A stretch of 64,000 nt of DNA from JAWXUE01 sp044432865 (GCA_044432865.1 JAWXUF010000003.1:1-64000), one strand, 5' to 3'; shown: positions 7,931 through 16,678, numbered from the stretch's first letter. The notes: generated by a model from the letters alone, not told the origin. Numbers and translations are program-made.

Positions 7931-8398
7931 ATGAAGAAAGTAATCTTGATAATTTGCATAATAGTATTTTTTTGTTTTTCTTTATTTGATTCTAAAGAAA
8001 CTCAAATTAGAATAAGAATAATTGCAAATTCAGATAGTGAAGTAGATCAAAATTATAAAAGAGAAGTTGTGTATTATTTATATGAAAATTATGATTTAGA
8101 GTTTGAAAGTTATGATGAGTGTGATCGTTATTTAACTAATGAATATATGAATATTTGTGATGATTTAAAAAGTGCATTTAATTCGTTAGAAGTTACTTAT
8201 GAAACTCATAATTTTTATAATAAAACATATAATAATATAGTGAGTAACAATCAAGAATATAAAACACTATTAATTCAAATAGGTGATGCATCCGGAGAAA
8301 ATTTTTGGGGTGTGCTGTATTCTGATAATTTTGTTGAAAATGAAAATACAATAAAATATAATTCGTATTTATTAGAATTATTTAAGAAAGGTGAATAA
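7931..8398 (+). CDS. spoIIR: stage II sporulation protein R, short form
   Basis: SpoIIR is the forespore-made signal that triggers pro-sigma-E processing in the mother cell. The 155-aa product has an N-terminal hydrophobic signal (KKVILIICIIVFFCFSLF), then RIRIIANSDSEVDQNYKREV, the SpoIIR hallmark, and EYKTLLIQIGDASGENFWGV, matching the family's C-terminal region where Bacillus has a WWCV motif. The Cys of that motif is Gly here, and the protein is about 70 residues shorter than B. subtilis SpoIIR. ATG 7931 follows a GGTGAT site; an earlier in-frame ATG at 7886 overlaps tsaC and would precede the signal. In Bacillus spoIIR sits in the same prmC-ywl block. Confidence 0.82.
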   Translation: MKKVILIICIIVFFCFSLFDSKETQIRIRIIANSDSEVDQNYKREVVYYLYENYDLEFESYDECDRYLTNEYMNICDDLKSAFNSLEVTYETHNFYNKTYNNIVSNNQEYKTLLIQIGDASGENFWGVLYSDNFVENENTIKYNSYLLELFKKGE

Positions 8399-8399
8399 T

Positions 8400-8828
8400 A
8401 TGTACGAAATAAAAAAAGTAAATGAAGAAAATTATGGCTTAGCAAAGAAGTTTCTTCAAAATGTTCCATCTATAAGTGAAGTTGATGATGAGGTATTATT
8501 AAATGCTAGTTTACTATATGATGATAATGAAATATCTGGTGCAATTGCTTTTGAAAAATTTCATGCGTATGCTCTAGTTAGATACTTTATATTTAAAAGA
8601 CATGTTGATGCTGATGTTATTAAAGAATTATTTTTCTCATTAGAAGATAGTGCTAAAGAAAAACAAATGAAGTTTATATTCTCTGTAGTAACTACAACAG
8701 ATATAGAAGAATTGTTTAAATCATTATCGTTTAATGAAGTAGATAAAGAGAAGGTATTTATTGATGAAGAAATGTTTATTAATTCTAAATTTAAAAATAC
8801 AAAAATGATGTTAAAACAAATATATTAG
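8400..8828 (+). CDS. GNAT-like acetyltransferase, YwlB position
   Basis: The 142-aa protein has a weak GNAT-fold pattern: an N-terminal EIKKVNEENYGLAKKFL helix, a central strand pair (ISGAIAFEKFHAYALVRYFIFKRHVDADVIKELFF) and a C-terminal IEELFKSLSFNEV segment typical of acetyltransferases. In Bacillus the same block contains ywlB, a predicted N-acetyltransferase, so position supports the call. The start at 8400 is 6 nt after AAAGGTG; the GTG at 8391 lies in that site. Substrate is unknown. Confidence 0.55.
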   Translation: MYEIKKVNEENYGLAKKFLQNVPSISEVDDEVLLNASLLYDDNEISGAIAFEKFHAYALVRYFIFKRHVDADVIKELFFSLEDSAKEKQMKFIFSVVTTTDIEELFKSLSFNEVDKEKVFIDEEMFINSKFKNTKMMLKQIY

Positions 8829-8859
8829 TTGAAAAATGATTGTTTATTTGGTAAAATAA

Positions 8860-8975
8860 GTGAAAAGGGAGTAGCTCACCATTGTGTGGTCTATGTCGTC
8901 ATCACGATTTTATAATCCGGCATATTCTTAAAGTAGCAAGACTTTTATTGTTTAGTACAATAAAGGTCTTTTTTT
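8860..8975 (+). ncRNA. yybP-ykoY (Mn2+) riboswitch with terminator
   Basis: The sequence carries the class landmarks in order: AAAAGGGAGTAGC (8863-8875), GTCGTCA (8896-8902), CCGGCAT and finally AGCAAGACTTTTATTG (8935-8950). The last segment is also the 5' arm of a terminator, AGACTTTTATTG (8939-8950) with CAATAAAGGTCT (8958-8969), followed by T7. Mn2+ binding should stabilise the aptamer and free the downstream RNA. The next 150 bp hold a GGAGGTG (8985-8991) but no open frame behind it; the next gene is rpiB with its own promoter. Confidence 0.8.
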
Positions 8976-9097
8976 GTACTTTGTGGAGGTGTTTTACATT
9001 TAAAAATTAGGAAAAATAACAATTTTTTTAGTTAGCATAATACGTTCAAATATGTTAAATAAATAGTACTATTTATATTTAAATTTCAATAAATATA

Positions 9098-9106
9098 TGG
9101 TATAAT
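9098..9106 (+). promoter_or_regulatory. extended -10 promoter of rpiB-upp-atp
   Basis: TGGTATAAT lies 20 nt upstream of the rpiB start, with GAGGTG between. No terminator is seen until 17084, so this may drive the whole rpiB to atpC transcript. No clear -35 was found. Confidence 0.5.
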
Positions 9107-9126
9107 GTCCCTTGAGGTGAGATAAT

Positions 9127-9576
9127 ATGAAAATTTCAATAGCTTCAGATCATGGTGGATTAGGACTAAAAGATGAAATAGTAAAATATTTTGAAGAAAA
9201 ATGTATAGAATACATTGATTTTGGTACTAATACAAAAGAATCATGTGATTACCCCGACTTTGCTTATAAAGCTGCATTAGCAGTTAAAAATAACGAAGTT
9301 GATTATGGTATTGTTGTATGTACTACTGGTATTGGTGTTAGCATTGTTGCTAATAAAGTAAGGAATATTAGATGTGCTCTTGTCACTAATATATTTCAAG
9401 CTTCACTAACAAAAGAACACAATAATACAAATATGTTAGCCTTAGGATCTAAACTTACTAGTGTTAAAGAATCGTTAGAAATAATTGATACTTGGTTAAA
9501 TGCTAAATTCGAAGGTGGAAGACATCTTACTAGGGTAAATAAAATTAAAGAAATTGAGGAAACTGAAAATGAGTAA
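9127..9576 (+). CDS. rpiB: ribose-5-phosphate isomerase B
   Basis: The 149-aa protein interconverts ribose 5-phosphate and ribulose 5-phosphate in the pentose phosphate pathway. It starts MKISIASDHGGLGLKDEIV with the family DHGG motif and contains the catalytic cysteine in VVCTTGIGVSIVANK. Later KEHNNTNMLALGSK matches the substrate-binding region. It lies directly before upp, as ywlF does in the Bacillus order. A GAGGTG site precedes the start. LacAB-type galactose-6-phosphate isomerases are related, but the position favours RpiB. Confidence 0.9.
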   Translation: MKISIASDHGGLGLKDEIVKYFEEKCIEYIDFGTNTKESCDYPDFAYKAALAVKNNEVDYGIVVCTTGIGVSIVANKVRNIRCALVTNIFQASLTKEHNNTNMLALGSKLTSVKESLEIIDTWLNAKFEGGRHLTRVNKIKEIEETENE

Positions 9577-10195
9577 ATTAATTGTAGTTGATCATCCATT
9601 AGTTTTACACAAACTTTCTAAAATTAGAAACAAAGATACAAATACAAAAGAATTTAAAGAATTAGTAAATGAAGTCGGAAGTTTGATGACGTATGAGATG
9701 GGTAGAGATTTAAAGATTAAAGAAGTAATTGTTTCTACACCGATTTGTGATGCTAAGTGTCATGTGTTAGACAAACAAGTAGTGCTAGTTCCTATATTAC
9801 GTGCTGGTCTAGGTATGGTAGATGGTGTTTCATCAATGATTCCATCTGCAGTAGTAGGACATGTTGGGTTGTATAGAGATGAAGAAACTTTAGAACCTAA
9901 AGAGTATTACTCTAAATTTCCATCAAACATTTCAGAATCAACAGTTATTGTTTTAGATCCAATGTTAGCTACCGGTGGTAGTGCTGTTGCAGCAATTGAC
10001 ATGGTTAAAAAAACTGGAGCAAAAGAAATATTGTTTATTGGACTTGTTGGTGCACCAAATGGTGTTAAACTTTTACAAGAGAAACATCCAGATGTAAATA
10101 TTTATCTTGCGGCATTAGATGAGAAATTAGATGAGAATGGATATATCGTTCCTGGTCTTGGTGACTGTGGAGATAGATTATTTGGAACAAAATAG
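9569..10195 (+). CDS. upp: uracil phosphoribosyltransferase
   Basis: This 208-aa enzyme makes UMP from uracil and PRPP, a salvage step. It has the typical N-terminus IVVDHPLVLHKLSKIRNKDT, the segment VPILRAGLGMVDG and the PRPP-binding loop VIVLDPMLATGGSAVAAI. The start at 9569 overlaps the end of rpiB and follows GAGGA by 8 nt; the same frame is open upstream but only within rpiB. Its position immediately before the atp operon is standard in Bacilli. Confidence 0.95.
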   Translation: MSKLIVVDHPLVLHKLSKIRNKDTNTKEFKELVNEVGSLMTYEMGRDLKIKEVIVSTPICDAKCHVLDKQVVLVPILRAGLGMVDGVSSMIPSAVVGHVGLYRDEETLEPKEYYSKFPSNISESTVIVLDPMLATGGSAVAAIDMVKKTGAKEILFIGLVGAPNGVKLLQEKHPDVNIYLAALDEKLDENGYIVPGLGDCGDRLFGTK

Positions 10196-10416
10196 TGAAC
10201 AAAAAGATTAGATTATATGCAGTCATCTCACAGGGGATAATTCAAACATTAGTTTTAATGTATCTTGGATATAGACTTGGTTGTGATTGGTGGCTTAATG
10301 ATACCACATGGGGCGGTGTGCTTGCAGTTGTGGGTGGAATTATCGGTATAGTATTATTAATACTTAATACCATGAAGGTAGGTGATGTCTTTGACAAACG
10401 AAAAGATATTCAGTGA
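10195..10416 (+). CDS. atpZ: small membrane protein, AtpZ-like
   Basis: The 73-aa protein has two predicted membrane helices (about 8-26 and 39-60) and the AtpZ/ATPase_gene1 layout: a Gly-rich turn after helix one (YLGYRLGCDWWLND) and GGIIGIVLLILNTMK at the end. Members sit at the head of atp operons and may help assembly or ion supply. It starts with GTG overlapping the upp stop by one base (TAGTG), with no strong ribosome binding site, so translational coupling is likely. Confidence 0.65.
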   Translation: MNKKIRLYAVISQGIIQTLVLMYLGYRLGCDWWLNDTTWGGVLAVVGGIIGIVLLILNTMKVGDVFDKRKDIQ

Positions 10417-10810
10417 TGTTAAGAGTTTGGGTGCAATTTTTATTCCAATAAACTGGCTAATTTGTATTATTGTTTCAGCAATATTATATTTTGTAGCAGA
10501 ATCAGATGTTTTTATGGGATACTTACTTGGATCTATTACTTCATTTTTAACATTCGGATTGTTAATGAAAAGCACATCAAGTTTATTAGATTCCAAATCT
10601 AAAGTTAAGAGTAAAGCATTTACTAATAACTTCGTTAGGGTTTTATTAACAGCAGCAGTAGTTTGCTCTACCTTGTATTTAGATAAGTTTAATTTCATTG
10701 CTACATTAGCTGGAGTAATGGTGTTAAAAATTACCTTAGTAATATTTGTATTAGTAAGGTACAAATTCTTTAAAGATAAGGAGGATGATAAAAATGACGA
10801 TGATATTTAA
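10385..10810 (+). CDS. atpI: ATP synthase subunit I
   Basis: This roughly 141-aa hydrophobic protein has four predicted membrane helices and the AtpI architecture (helix pair, GYLLGSITSFLTFGLLMKS, helix pair, short charged tail). AtpI is an accessory factor for c-ring assembly. It overlaps the previous frame by about 30 nt. The start is uncertain: ATG 10385 abuts AGGTG (10380-10384) but has AAGG 6 nt upstream, while TTG 10391 is 6 nt from AGGTG. Confidence 0.75.
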   Translation: MSLTNEKIFSDVKSLGAIFIPINWLICIIVSAILYFVAESDVFMGYLLGSITSFLTFGLLMKSTSSLLDSKSKVKSKAFTNNFVRVLLTAAVVCSTLYLDKFNFIATLAGVMVLKITLVIFVLVRYKFFKDKEDDKNDDDI

Positions 10811-11471
10811 TTCGCAAATGATTTCAAGTATCATTATCGTAGCGGCAATATGTATATTAGCAATTATTGTTGGTAGTAAGGTTGGAAAACTTGATCCATT
10901 AGGTAAAACACCTTTATGGGTTGTACCATTTGTATTTGTTGTTGATTTAATCAATAATTTTACAAAAGAGAATTTAGGGAAACATTATAAAAAATATGCA
11001 CCTTATTTAGTTGCGTTATCAATGTATTTGTTCTTTTCGAATATTGCAGCGGTATTTTTACTAACTTCCCCAACTAGTTATCTTATAATTAACCTTGCAT
11101 TATCGTTGGTTTCGTTCTTTTTAATTCAAATAACAGGGGTTGTATCTCTTGGTATTAAGAATTATTTAGGTGGATTCGTCGGTGATGTAAAACCATTTGC
11201 GCCACTTATGATTCCGATAAATATAATTGGAGAATTAGCATTACCTATTTCTCTATCATTACGTTTATTAGGTAACATAATGAGTGGAGCAGTACTATCG
11301 AAATTGTTAGTAGGAGCACTTGGATGGGCAGCTATTCCAGTTATGCCTGCGATGAACGCAATATTCGATTTATTATTTGGAACGATTCAAGTAATTGTAT
11401 TTGTTCTATTAACTGTAATTTTTATTTCATTAAAAGTTTCAGATGAAGATAGATTAATAAAAGAAAAATAA
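10794..11471 (+). CDS. atpB: ATP synthase Fo subunit a
   Basis: The 225-aa membrane protein carries the ion path next to the c ring. It has five to six membrane helices and the essential arginine in LSLRLLGNIMSG. FVFVVDLINNFTKENLGKHYKKYAPY is the family's loop, and FDLLFGTIQVIVFVLLTVIFI the last helix. The start at 10794 lies 9 nt after AAGGAGG; an ATG at 10785 directly touches that site. It overlaps atpI by 17 nt. Confidence 0.95.
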   Translation: MTMIFNSQMISSIIIVAAICILAIIVGSKVGKLDPLGKTPLWVVPFVFVVDLINNFTKENLGKHYKKYAPYLVALSMYLFFSNIAAVFLLTSPTSYLIINLALSLVSFFLIQITGVVSLGIKNYLGGFVGDVKPFAPLMIPINIIGELALPISLSLRLLGNIMSGAVLSKLLVGALGWAAIPVMPAMNAIFDLLFGTIQVIVFVLLTVIFISLKVSDEDRLIKEK

Positions 11472-11498
11472 AAATAAAAAAATAAGGAGAATTTAAAA

Positions 11499-11780
11499 AT
11501 GAATTTATTATTAGCATTACAAACTATGGTATTAACAGCAGTAGAATATACTCAATATTTCGCATCAGGTATGGCTTATATTGGTGCAGGAATCGCGGTT
11601 TTAACAGGATTTGGAGCAGGATTAGGACAAGGGTTTGCAGCTGGTAAAGCTGTTGAAGCAATCGGTCGTCAACCAGAAGCATCAGGAAAAATTACTGTAA
11701 CAATGATTATCGGTCAAGCAATGGCTGAAACAACAGGTTTATACGGATTAGTTATAGCATTCATGTTATTAGGGAAATAA
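11499..11780 (+). CDS. atpE: ATP synthase Fo subunit c, sodium-type signature
   Basis: The 93-aa subunit c is a two-helix hairpin with the polar loop GKAVEAIGRQPEASG. The ion-binding Glu77 lies in GQAMAETTGLY. Gln44, Glu77, Thr78 and Tyr82 have the same spacing as Gln32, Glu65, Ser66 and Tyr70 of the Na+-binding Ilyobacter tartaricus c subunit, and the sequence resembles that protein closely (GQGxAAGKAVE, RQPEA). This suggests Na+ coupling. The N-terminal extension of about 12 residues is slightly longer than in Ilyobacter. Confidence 0.95.
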   Translation: MNLLLALQTMVLTAVEYTQYFASGMAYIGAGIAVLTGFGAGLGQGFAAGKAVEAIGRQPEASGKITVTMIIGQAMAETTGLYGLVIAFMLLGK

Positions 11781-11809
11781 TAAAAATATATTAAATAGAG
11801 GAGACATTT

Positions 11810-12364
11810 ATGGATTTATTAGATAAAATTACTGACTTTGTTAATGAATGTCTAGGTCCTCTTGGTTCTGGGATGGTAGTAACGCCAGATACTATAAGAG
11901 ATTTATTAATTCAATTAATTGCAACATTGATTCTATTTATAGTAGTTAAAATATTCTTTTGGAATAAGATTACTAATTTTTTAGAAGCAAGAAAAAATGC
12001 TATTGATGAAGAACTTACTAAAGCGCAAGATGCTAGCAAAAATGCTGCAATGCTAGAAAGTAAACTTCATAAAGAAATTGAAGATTCGAAAATTCAAATC
12101 CAAACGTTAATTGCAACTGCAGTTAAAGAAGGAAATGTACTAAAAGATGAAATTGTAGCAGATGCTAAAAAAGAAGCAGAATTACGTTTAGATAATGCAA
12201 GAAAAGAAATCGAGTATGATATTAAGAAACAACAACAAACTATTAAGGATGAGATAATTACAATTGCATTTGCAGCAGCTGAAAAAATTGTTGCTAAAGA
12301 AGTTGATAAAAGTAAACATCTTGAAGTTGTTAATAACTTAATTGAAAGTGGGCTTGGGAAATGA
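11810..12364 (+). CDS. atpF: ATP synthase Fo subunit b
   Basis: The 184-aa peripheral stalk subunit has one N-terminal membrane helix (about 31-50, IQLIATLILFIVVKIFFW) and a long Lys/Glu-rich coiled coil, starting NKITNFLEARKNAIDEELTKA, that contacts subunit delta. Two stalk strands hold the F1 head. It starts 7 nt after GAGGAG and ends with TGA inside the atpH start (ATGA overlap), which also shows TGA is a stop here. Confidence 0.93.
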   Translation: MDLLDKITDFVNECLGPLGSGMVVTPDTIRDLLIQLIATLILFIVVKIFFWNKITNFLEARKNAIDEELTKAQDASKNAAMLESKLHKEIEDSKIQIQTLIATAVKEGNVLKDEIVADAKKEAELRLDNARKEIEYDIKKQQQTIKDEIITIAFAAAEKIVAKEVDKSKHLEVVNNLIESGLGK

Positions 12365-12870
12365 TAAACGAGTACGCTAAAGCATTTTTCGAATTATCAA
12401 ATGAATTAAAAAACCTAGAAGATGCAAAAGAATCTTTTGATGTGTTTAATACTGAATTTAATGGTGATTTTAAAAAATTACTATTAAGTCCTAAAATTAC
12501 AAAAAAAGAAAAAAAAGAAGTAATTAGTAATTGTTTTAAAAGTTGTGATAGTAATTTTGTTAATTTATTATATGTTGTTATAGATAATTCTAGAGTAGAT
12601 ATGCTTGATGATATCTATAAAGATTTCATTAAGTTAATTGATGAAATGAATAACGTAATGAATATAGATGTGTATTCATGTGAAGAATTAACAAACGAAG
12701 ATACTACAACTATTCTTGAAAAACTTGAAAAAGTTTATACAGGGAAAAAAGTAGTAATAAAAAATTTATTAGATAACACTTTAATCGGTGGATATAAAAT
12801 ATTTCATGATGGAAAACAAATTGATGGTACAATAAAAAATCAATTTAAAATCATGAAAGAAAATTTATAA
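12361..12870 (+). CDS. atpH: ATP synthase F1 subunit delta
   Basis: The 169-aa protein links the stalk to the F1 head. It has the N-terminal helical domain (MINEYAKAFFELSNEL, typical of delta: xxYAxALFelA) and the C-terminal region KKVVIKNLLDNTLIGGYKI, matching the family's IGGxxI motif. It overlaps atpF by 4 nt and is translationally coupled. Confidence 0.92.
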   Translation: MINEYAKAFFELSNELKNLEDAKESFDVFNTEFNGDFKKLLLSPKITKKEKKEVISNCFKSCDSNFVNLLYVVIDNSRVDMLDDIYKDFIKLIDEMNNVMNIDVYSCEELTNEDTTTILEKLEKVYTGKKVVIKNLLDNTLIGGYKIFHDGKQIDGTIKNQFKIMKENL

Positions 12871-12881
12871 GTGAGGTTATT

Positions 12882-14390
12882 ATGAGTAAAATAAATATTT
12901 CAGAAATTTCTAATTTAATAAAAGAACAAATCAAAGCTTATAAAGATGATATTAAAACAGAAAACGTTGGTACTGTCATTGAAGTTGGGGATGGTATTGC
13001 GTTAGTTCATGGACTAGACAATGCTATGCAAGGGGAATTACTTGAATTCCCTAACGGAGTTTTTGGTACAGTTCTTAATTTAGAAAAAGATTCAGTAGGA
13101 GCAATTTTATTAGGTGAAACATCTTTAGTAAAAGAAGGTGACCAAGTAAAATGTACAAACAAAATATTACAAGTTCCAGTAGGTGATGATTTCTTAGGTA
13201 GAGTTATTGATCCTCTTGGAAATCCAATTGATGGAAAAGGTGCAATCAAAGCTACAACATATAGACCAATTGAAGTTAAAGCAAGTGGAGTTATGGATCG
13301 TAAAAGCGTTGATCAACCTTTAGAAACAGGGATTAAAGTATTAGATGCTTTAGTACCAATTGGAAAAGGACAAAGAGAGTTAATCATTGGTGATAGACAA
13401 ACTGGTAAAACTTCAATTGCTGTAGATACAATTATCAACCAAAAAGGTAAAGATGTAATTTGTATTTATGTTGCGATTGGTCAAAAAGAATCAACAGTTG
13501 CTAACATTATCAATGAATTAGAAGCGCATGATGCATTAGGATACTCAGTTGTAGTATCAGCATCTGCATCAAAACCAGGTCCTTTATTATACTTAGCACC
13601 ATATGCTGGGGTAACTTTAGCAGAATACTTTATGTATAATGGTAAAGATGTATTAATAGTTTATGATGATTTAACTAAACATGCTGTTGCATATAGAGAG
13701 TTATCATTATTATTAAAACGCCCACCAGGTCGTGAAGCATTCCCTGGGGATGTATTCTATTTACATTCAAGATTATTAGAAAGAGCTGCTAAATTGAATG
13801 ATGAATTAGGTGGTGGTTCTATAACTGCTTTACCTATCATTGAGACACAAGCTGGAGATATATCGGCATATATCGCAACTAACGTTATTTCAATTACAGA
13901 TGGACAAATTTTCTTAGAAGCAAGTTTATTCCACTCAGGTGTTCGTCCAGCAATTTCACCAGGTTTATCAGTAAGCCGTGTTGGTGGATCTGCACAAACA
14001 AAAGCAGTTAAAAAAGTTTCTGGTACATTACGTTTAGATTTAGCAAGTTTTAGGGAATTAGAATCATTCTCACAATTTGGTAGTGATTTAGATGCTCAAA
14101 CAAAAGCTAAGTTAGAACGTGGTAAAAGAACTGTTGAAGTTTTAAAACAAGGTTTACATGAAACATTACCTTTTGAAAAAGAAGCAATGTTAATATTTGC
14201 CTTAACTAAAGGACATTTAGACTCTATTGAGTTAGAAGATATTAGAAGATTTGAAGCAGCAATGTATAGAGATTTAGATTCAAGTACTGAAGGTAAAGAG
14301 ATTATTGCACATATTTCAAAAACTAGAGAATTACCAGATTTCGATATTTTAAATAAATATTTACAAGAATTTAAGAAAAGATTTGTGTAG
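12882..14390 (+). CDS. atpA: ATP synthase F1 subunit alpha
   Basis: The 502-aa subunit is full length. Domains in order are the N-terminal beta barrel (about 25-95), the nucleotide-binding domain with Walker A GDRQTGKTS and the conserved RPPGREAFPGDVFYLHSRLLER, and the C-terminal helical domain. PAISPGLSVSRVGGSAQTKAVK carries the arginine finger that reaches the beta-subunit catalytic site. It starts after a GTGAGG site 12 nt after atpH. Confidence 0.98.
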   Translation: MSKINISEISNLIKEQIKAYKDDIKTENVGTVIEVGDGIALVHGLDNAMQGELLEFPNGVFGTVLNLEKDSVGAILLGETSLVKEGDQVKCTNKILQVPVGDDFLGRVIDPLGNPIDGKGAIKATTYRPIEVKASGVMDRKSVDQPLETGIKVLDALVPIGKGQRELIIGDRQTGKTSIAVDTIINQKGKDVICIYVAIGQKESTVANIINELEAHDALGYSVVVSASASKPGPLLYLAPYAGVTLAEYFMYNGKDVLIVYDDLTKHAVAYRELSLLLKRPPGREAFPGDVFYLHSRLLERAAKLNDELGGGSITALPIIETQAGDISAYIATNVISITDGQIFLEASLFHSGVRPAISPGLSVSRVGGSAQTKAVKKVSGTLRLDLASFRELESFSQFGSDLDAQTKAKLERGKRTVEVLKQGLHETLPFEKEAMLIFALTKGHLDSIELEDIRRFEAAMYRDLDSSTEGKEIIAHISKTRELPDFDILNKYLQEFKKRFV

Positions 14391-14398
14391 GTGATAAT

Positions 14399-15268
14399 AT
14401 GGGAAATTCTTTAAGAGAAGTTCAAGGTAGAATTGAATCTACTAAAAAAACATCACAAATAACAAAAGCGATGTATATGGTTTCTTCTGCTAAAGTAAGA
14501 AAGTCTGAAAAAACTTTTCTTCAATACCAAGACTATATGGTTAGATTTTCTAACATGGTAAAAACTATTGCTAGTAAGGTTAGTTCTACAGATTATCAAC
14601 ATGATATGTTAACTTCAAGACCTATTAAAAAAACAGCATATGTTTTAGTAACATCTGATACTGGTCTTGCTGGTGCATACAATTCAGGTGTATTTAAATC
14701 ATTTGAAAAAACAATTGAAGAAAATCATAAATCAAAAGAAGAATTTTATGTTTCTGCTATTGGTAAAAAAGGTCATGGTTTGATCAAATCAAAAGGATAC
14801 CCTACATTACATGAAGAAAGTATCTTTGTAAGAGATGATGTATTATTCGTTGATATCGAACCATTAGTTAATACAATTGTTGAAAGTTACATTAGTAATA
14901 AAGTAGATAAAATTGTTATTATTTATAATCACTATATTAATAGTATTACACAAGAAGTTACATTAAAAACTGTTTTACCTATCAACGAAATTGAAGGTGA
15001 AGTAAGTGATGTAAACTACGTATTTGAAGGTGGTATTGAATCAACTTTAGATTCGATTTTACCGATGTATGTACAAAATACAATTTACGGTATTATCTTA
15101 GATGCAAAAACATCAGAACATTCTAGTAGAATGACTTCAATGAAAAATGCAACTGATAATGCAAAAGAAGTAATTGAAAAATTACAATTATTATATAATC
15201 GTGCTAGACAAGCAGCAATCACTAATGAATTAATTGATATCATTGGTGGGGCAAGTGCGATAGAATAG
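14399..15268 (+). CDS. atpG: ATP synthase F1 subunit gamma
   Basis: The 289-aa central rotor shaft has conserved ends: SLREVQGRIESTKKTSQITK at the N-terminus and ARQAAITNELIDIIGGASAI at the C-terminus, which together form the coiled coil. The middle Rossmann-like part includes VTSDTGLAGAYNS. It follows atpA by 8 nt with an AGGTGAT site. Confidence 0.96.
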   Translation: MGNSLREVQGRIESTKKTSQITKAMYMVSSAKVRKSEKTFLQYQDYMVRFSNMVKTIASKVSSTDYQHDMLTSRPIKKTAYVLVTSDTGLAGAYNSGVFKSFEKTIEENHKSKEEFYVSAIGKKGHGLIKSKGYPTLHEESIFVRDDVLFVDIEPLVNTIVESYISNKVDKIVIIYNHYINSITQEVTLKTVLPINEIEGEVSDVNYVFEGGIESTLDSILPMYVQNTIYGIILDAKTSEHSSRMTSMKNATDNAKEVIEKLQLLYNRARQAAITNELIDIIGGASAIE

Positions 15269-15277
15269 GAGTTTGTT

Positions 15278-16678
15278 ATGAAAGACGGAAAAATAGTACA
15301 AATAACTGGTCCAGTTGTTGACGTAAAATTCGAAAATGAATTACCAGCAATTAATAACGCATTAACTGTTAAGTTTTCTGAAAAAGAAAACAATGGTGTT
15401 GCAATTGATTTAGTATTAGAAGTTGCTCTTCATGTTGGAGATAAAACTGTTAGAACAATCGCAATGGACTCTACTGATGGATTAGTGCGTGGAATGAAAG
15501 TAGTAGATACTGGAAGTCCTATTAGCGTACCTGTTGGGGAGAAAACATTAGGAAGAATTTTTAATGTATTAGGTCAACCAGTTGATGGGTGTGGAGCAGT
15601 AGATGCAGAAACTTCACCTATTCATAGAGAAGCTCCGAAATTAGATGAATTAGCAAGTTCAGTTGAAATATTTGAAACTGGAATTAAAGTAATCGATTTA
15701 TTAGCTCCTTATATTAAAGGTGGAAAAATCGGATTATTTGGTGGTGCCGGAGTTGGTAAAACTGTATTAATCCAAGAATTAATTCACAACGTAGCTCAAG
15801 AACATGGTGGTATTTCGGTATTCGCTGGTGTTGGAGAGAGAACGCGTGAAGGAAATGATTTATATCATGAAATGAAAGAATCAGGTGTTATTAATAAAAC
15901 TGCGATGGTATTCGGTCAAATGAACGAGCCACCAGGTGCACGTATGCGTGTTGCTTTATCAGGATTAACAATGGCTGAACACTTTAGAGATAAAGAACAT
16001 CAAGATGTTTTATTATTCGTTGATAATATCTTCCGTTTTACTCAAGCAGGATCAGAGGTTTCGGCTTTATTAGGTCGTATGCCTTCTGCGGTAGGTTATC
16101 AACCAACTTTAGCAACAGAAATGGGTAGATTACAAGAACGTATTACATCTACTAAAGATGGTTCTATTACATCTATTCAAGCTATTTATGTTCCAGCTGA
16201 TGATTATACCGATCCAGCTCCAGCAACAACGTTTACGCATTTAGATGCAACAACAAACCTTTCAAGAAAATTAACTGAAGAAGGAATTTATCCTGCAGTA
16301 GATCCACTTGCTTCAACTTCAAGAGCATTATCTCCTGAAATTGTTGGAGAAAGACATTATTCTGTTGCAAGAAAATTACAAGAGTTAATTCAAAGATATA
16401 ATGAATTATTAGATATCATTGCTATTTTAGGTATGGATGAATTATCAGAAGCTGATAAATTAGTTGTACATAGAGCAAGAAGAGCTAAATTATTCTTATC
16501 ACAAAACATGTTTATTGGTGGACAATTTACTGGTCAACCAGGTGCTTATGTAAAAGTTGAAGATACTATTAAAGGATTTGAAGAAATCATTGAAGGTAAA
16601 CATGATAATTTACCAGAAGATGCATTTAGACTTGTTGGTACAATCGAAGATGCTATTAAAAAAGCAAGTGAGATGTAA
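15278..16678 (+). CDS. atpD: ATP synthase F1 subunit beta
   Basis: The 466-aa catalytic subunit carries Walker A GGAGVGKTVLIQELI, the catalytic glutamate region GVGERTREGNDLYHEM, and VLLFVDNIFRFTQAGSEVSALLGR. Further family marks are PAVDPLASTSR and the C-terminal LSEADKLVVHRARR. It is complete and normal in length. It sits between atpG and atpC. Confidence 0.98.
   Translation: MKDGKIVQITGPVVDVKFENELPAINNALTVKFSEKENNGVAIDLVLEVALHVGDKTVRTIAMDSTDGLVRGMKVVDTGSPISVPVGEKTLGRIFNVLGQPVDGCGAVDAETSPIHREAPKLDELASSVEIFETGIKVIDLLAPYIKGGKIGLFGGAGVGKTVLIQELIHNVAQEHGGISVFAGVGERTREGNDLYHEMKESGVINKTAMVFGQMNEPPGARMRVALSGLTMAEHFRDKEHQDVLLFVDNIFRFTQAGSEVSALLGRMPSAVGYQPTLATEMGRLQERITSTKDGSITSIQAIYVPADDYTDPAPATTFTHLDATTNLSRKLTEEGIYPAVDPLASTSRALSPEIVGERHYSVARKLQELIQRYNELLDIIAILGMDELSEADKLVVHRARRAKLFLSQNMFIGGQFTGQPGAYVKVEDTIKGFEEIIEGKHDNLPEDAFRLVGTIEDAIKKASEM

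Noticed and set aside
10357..10764. 135-codon minus-strand frame opposite atpI
   Set aside because: It is a shadow of atpI; no ribosome binding site and no family resemblance.
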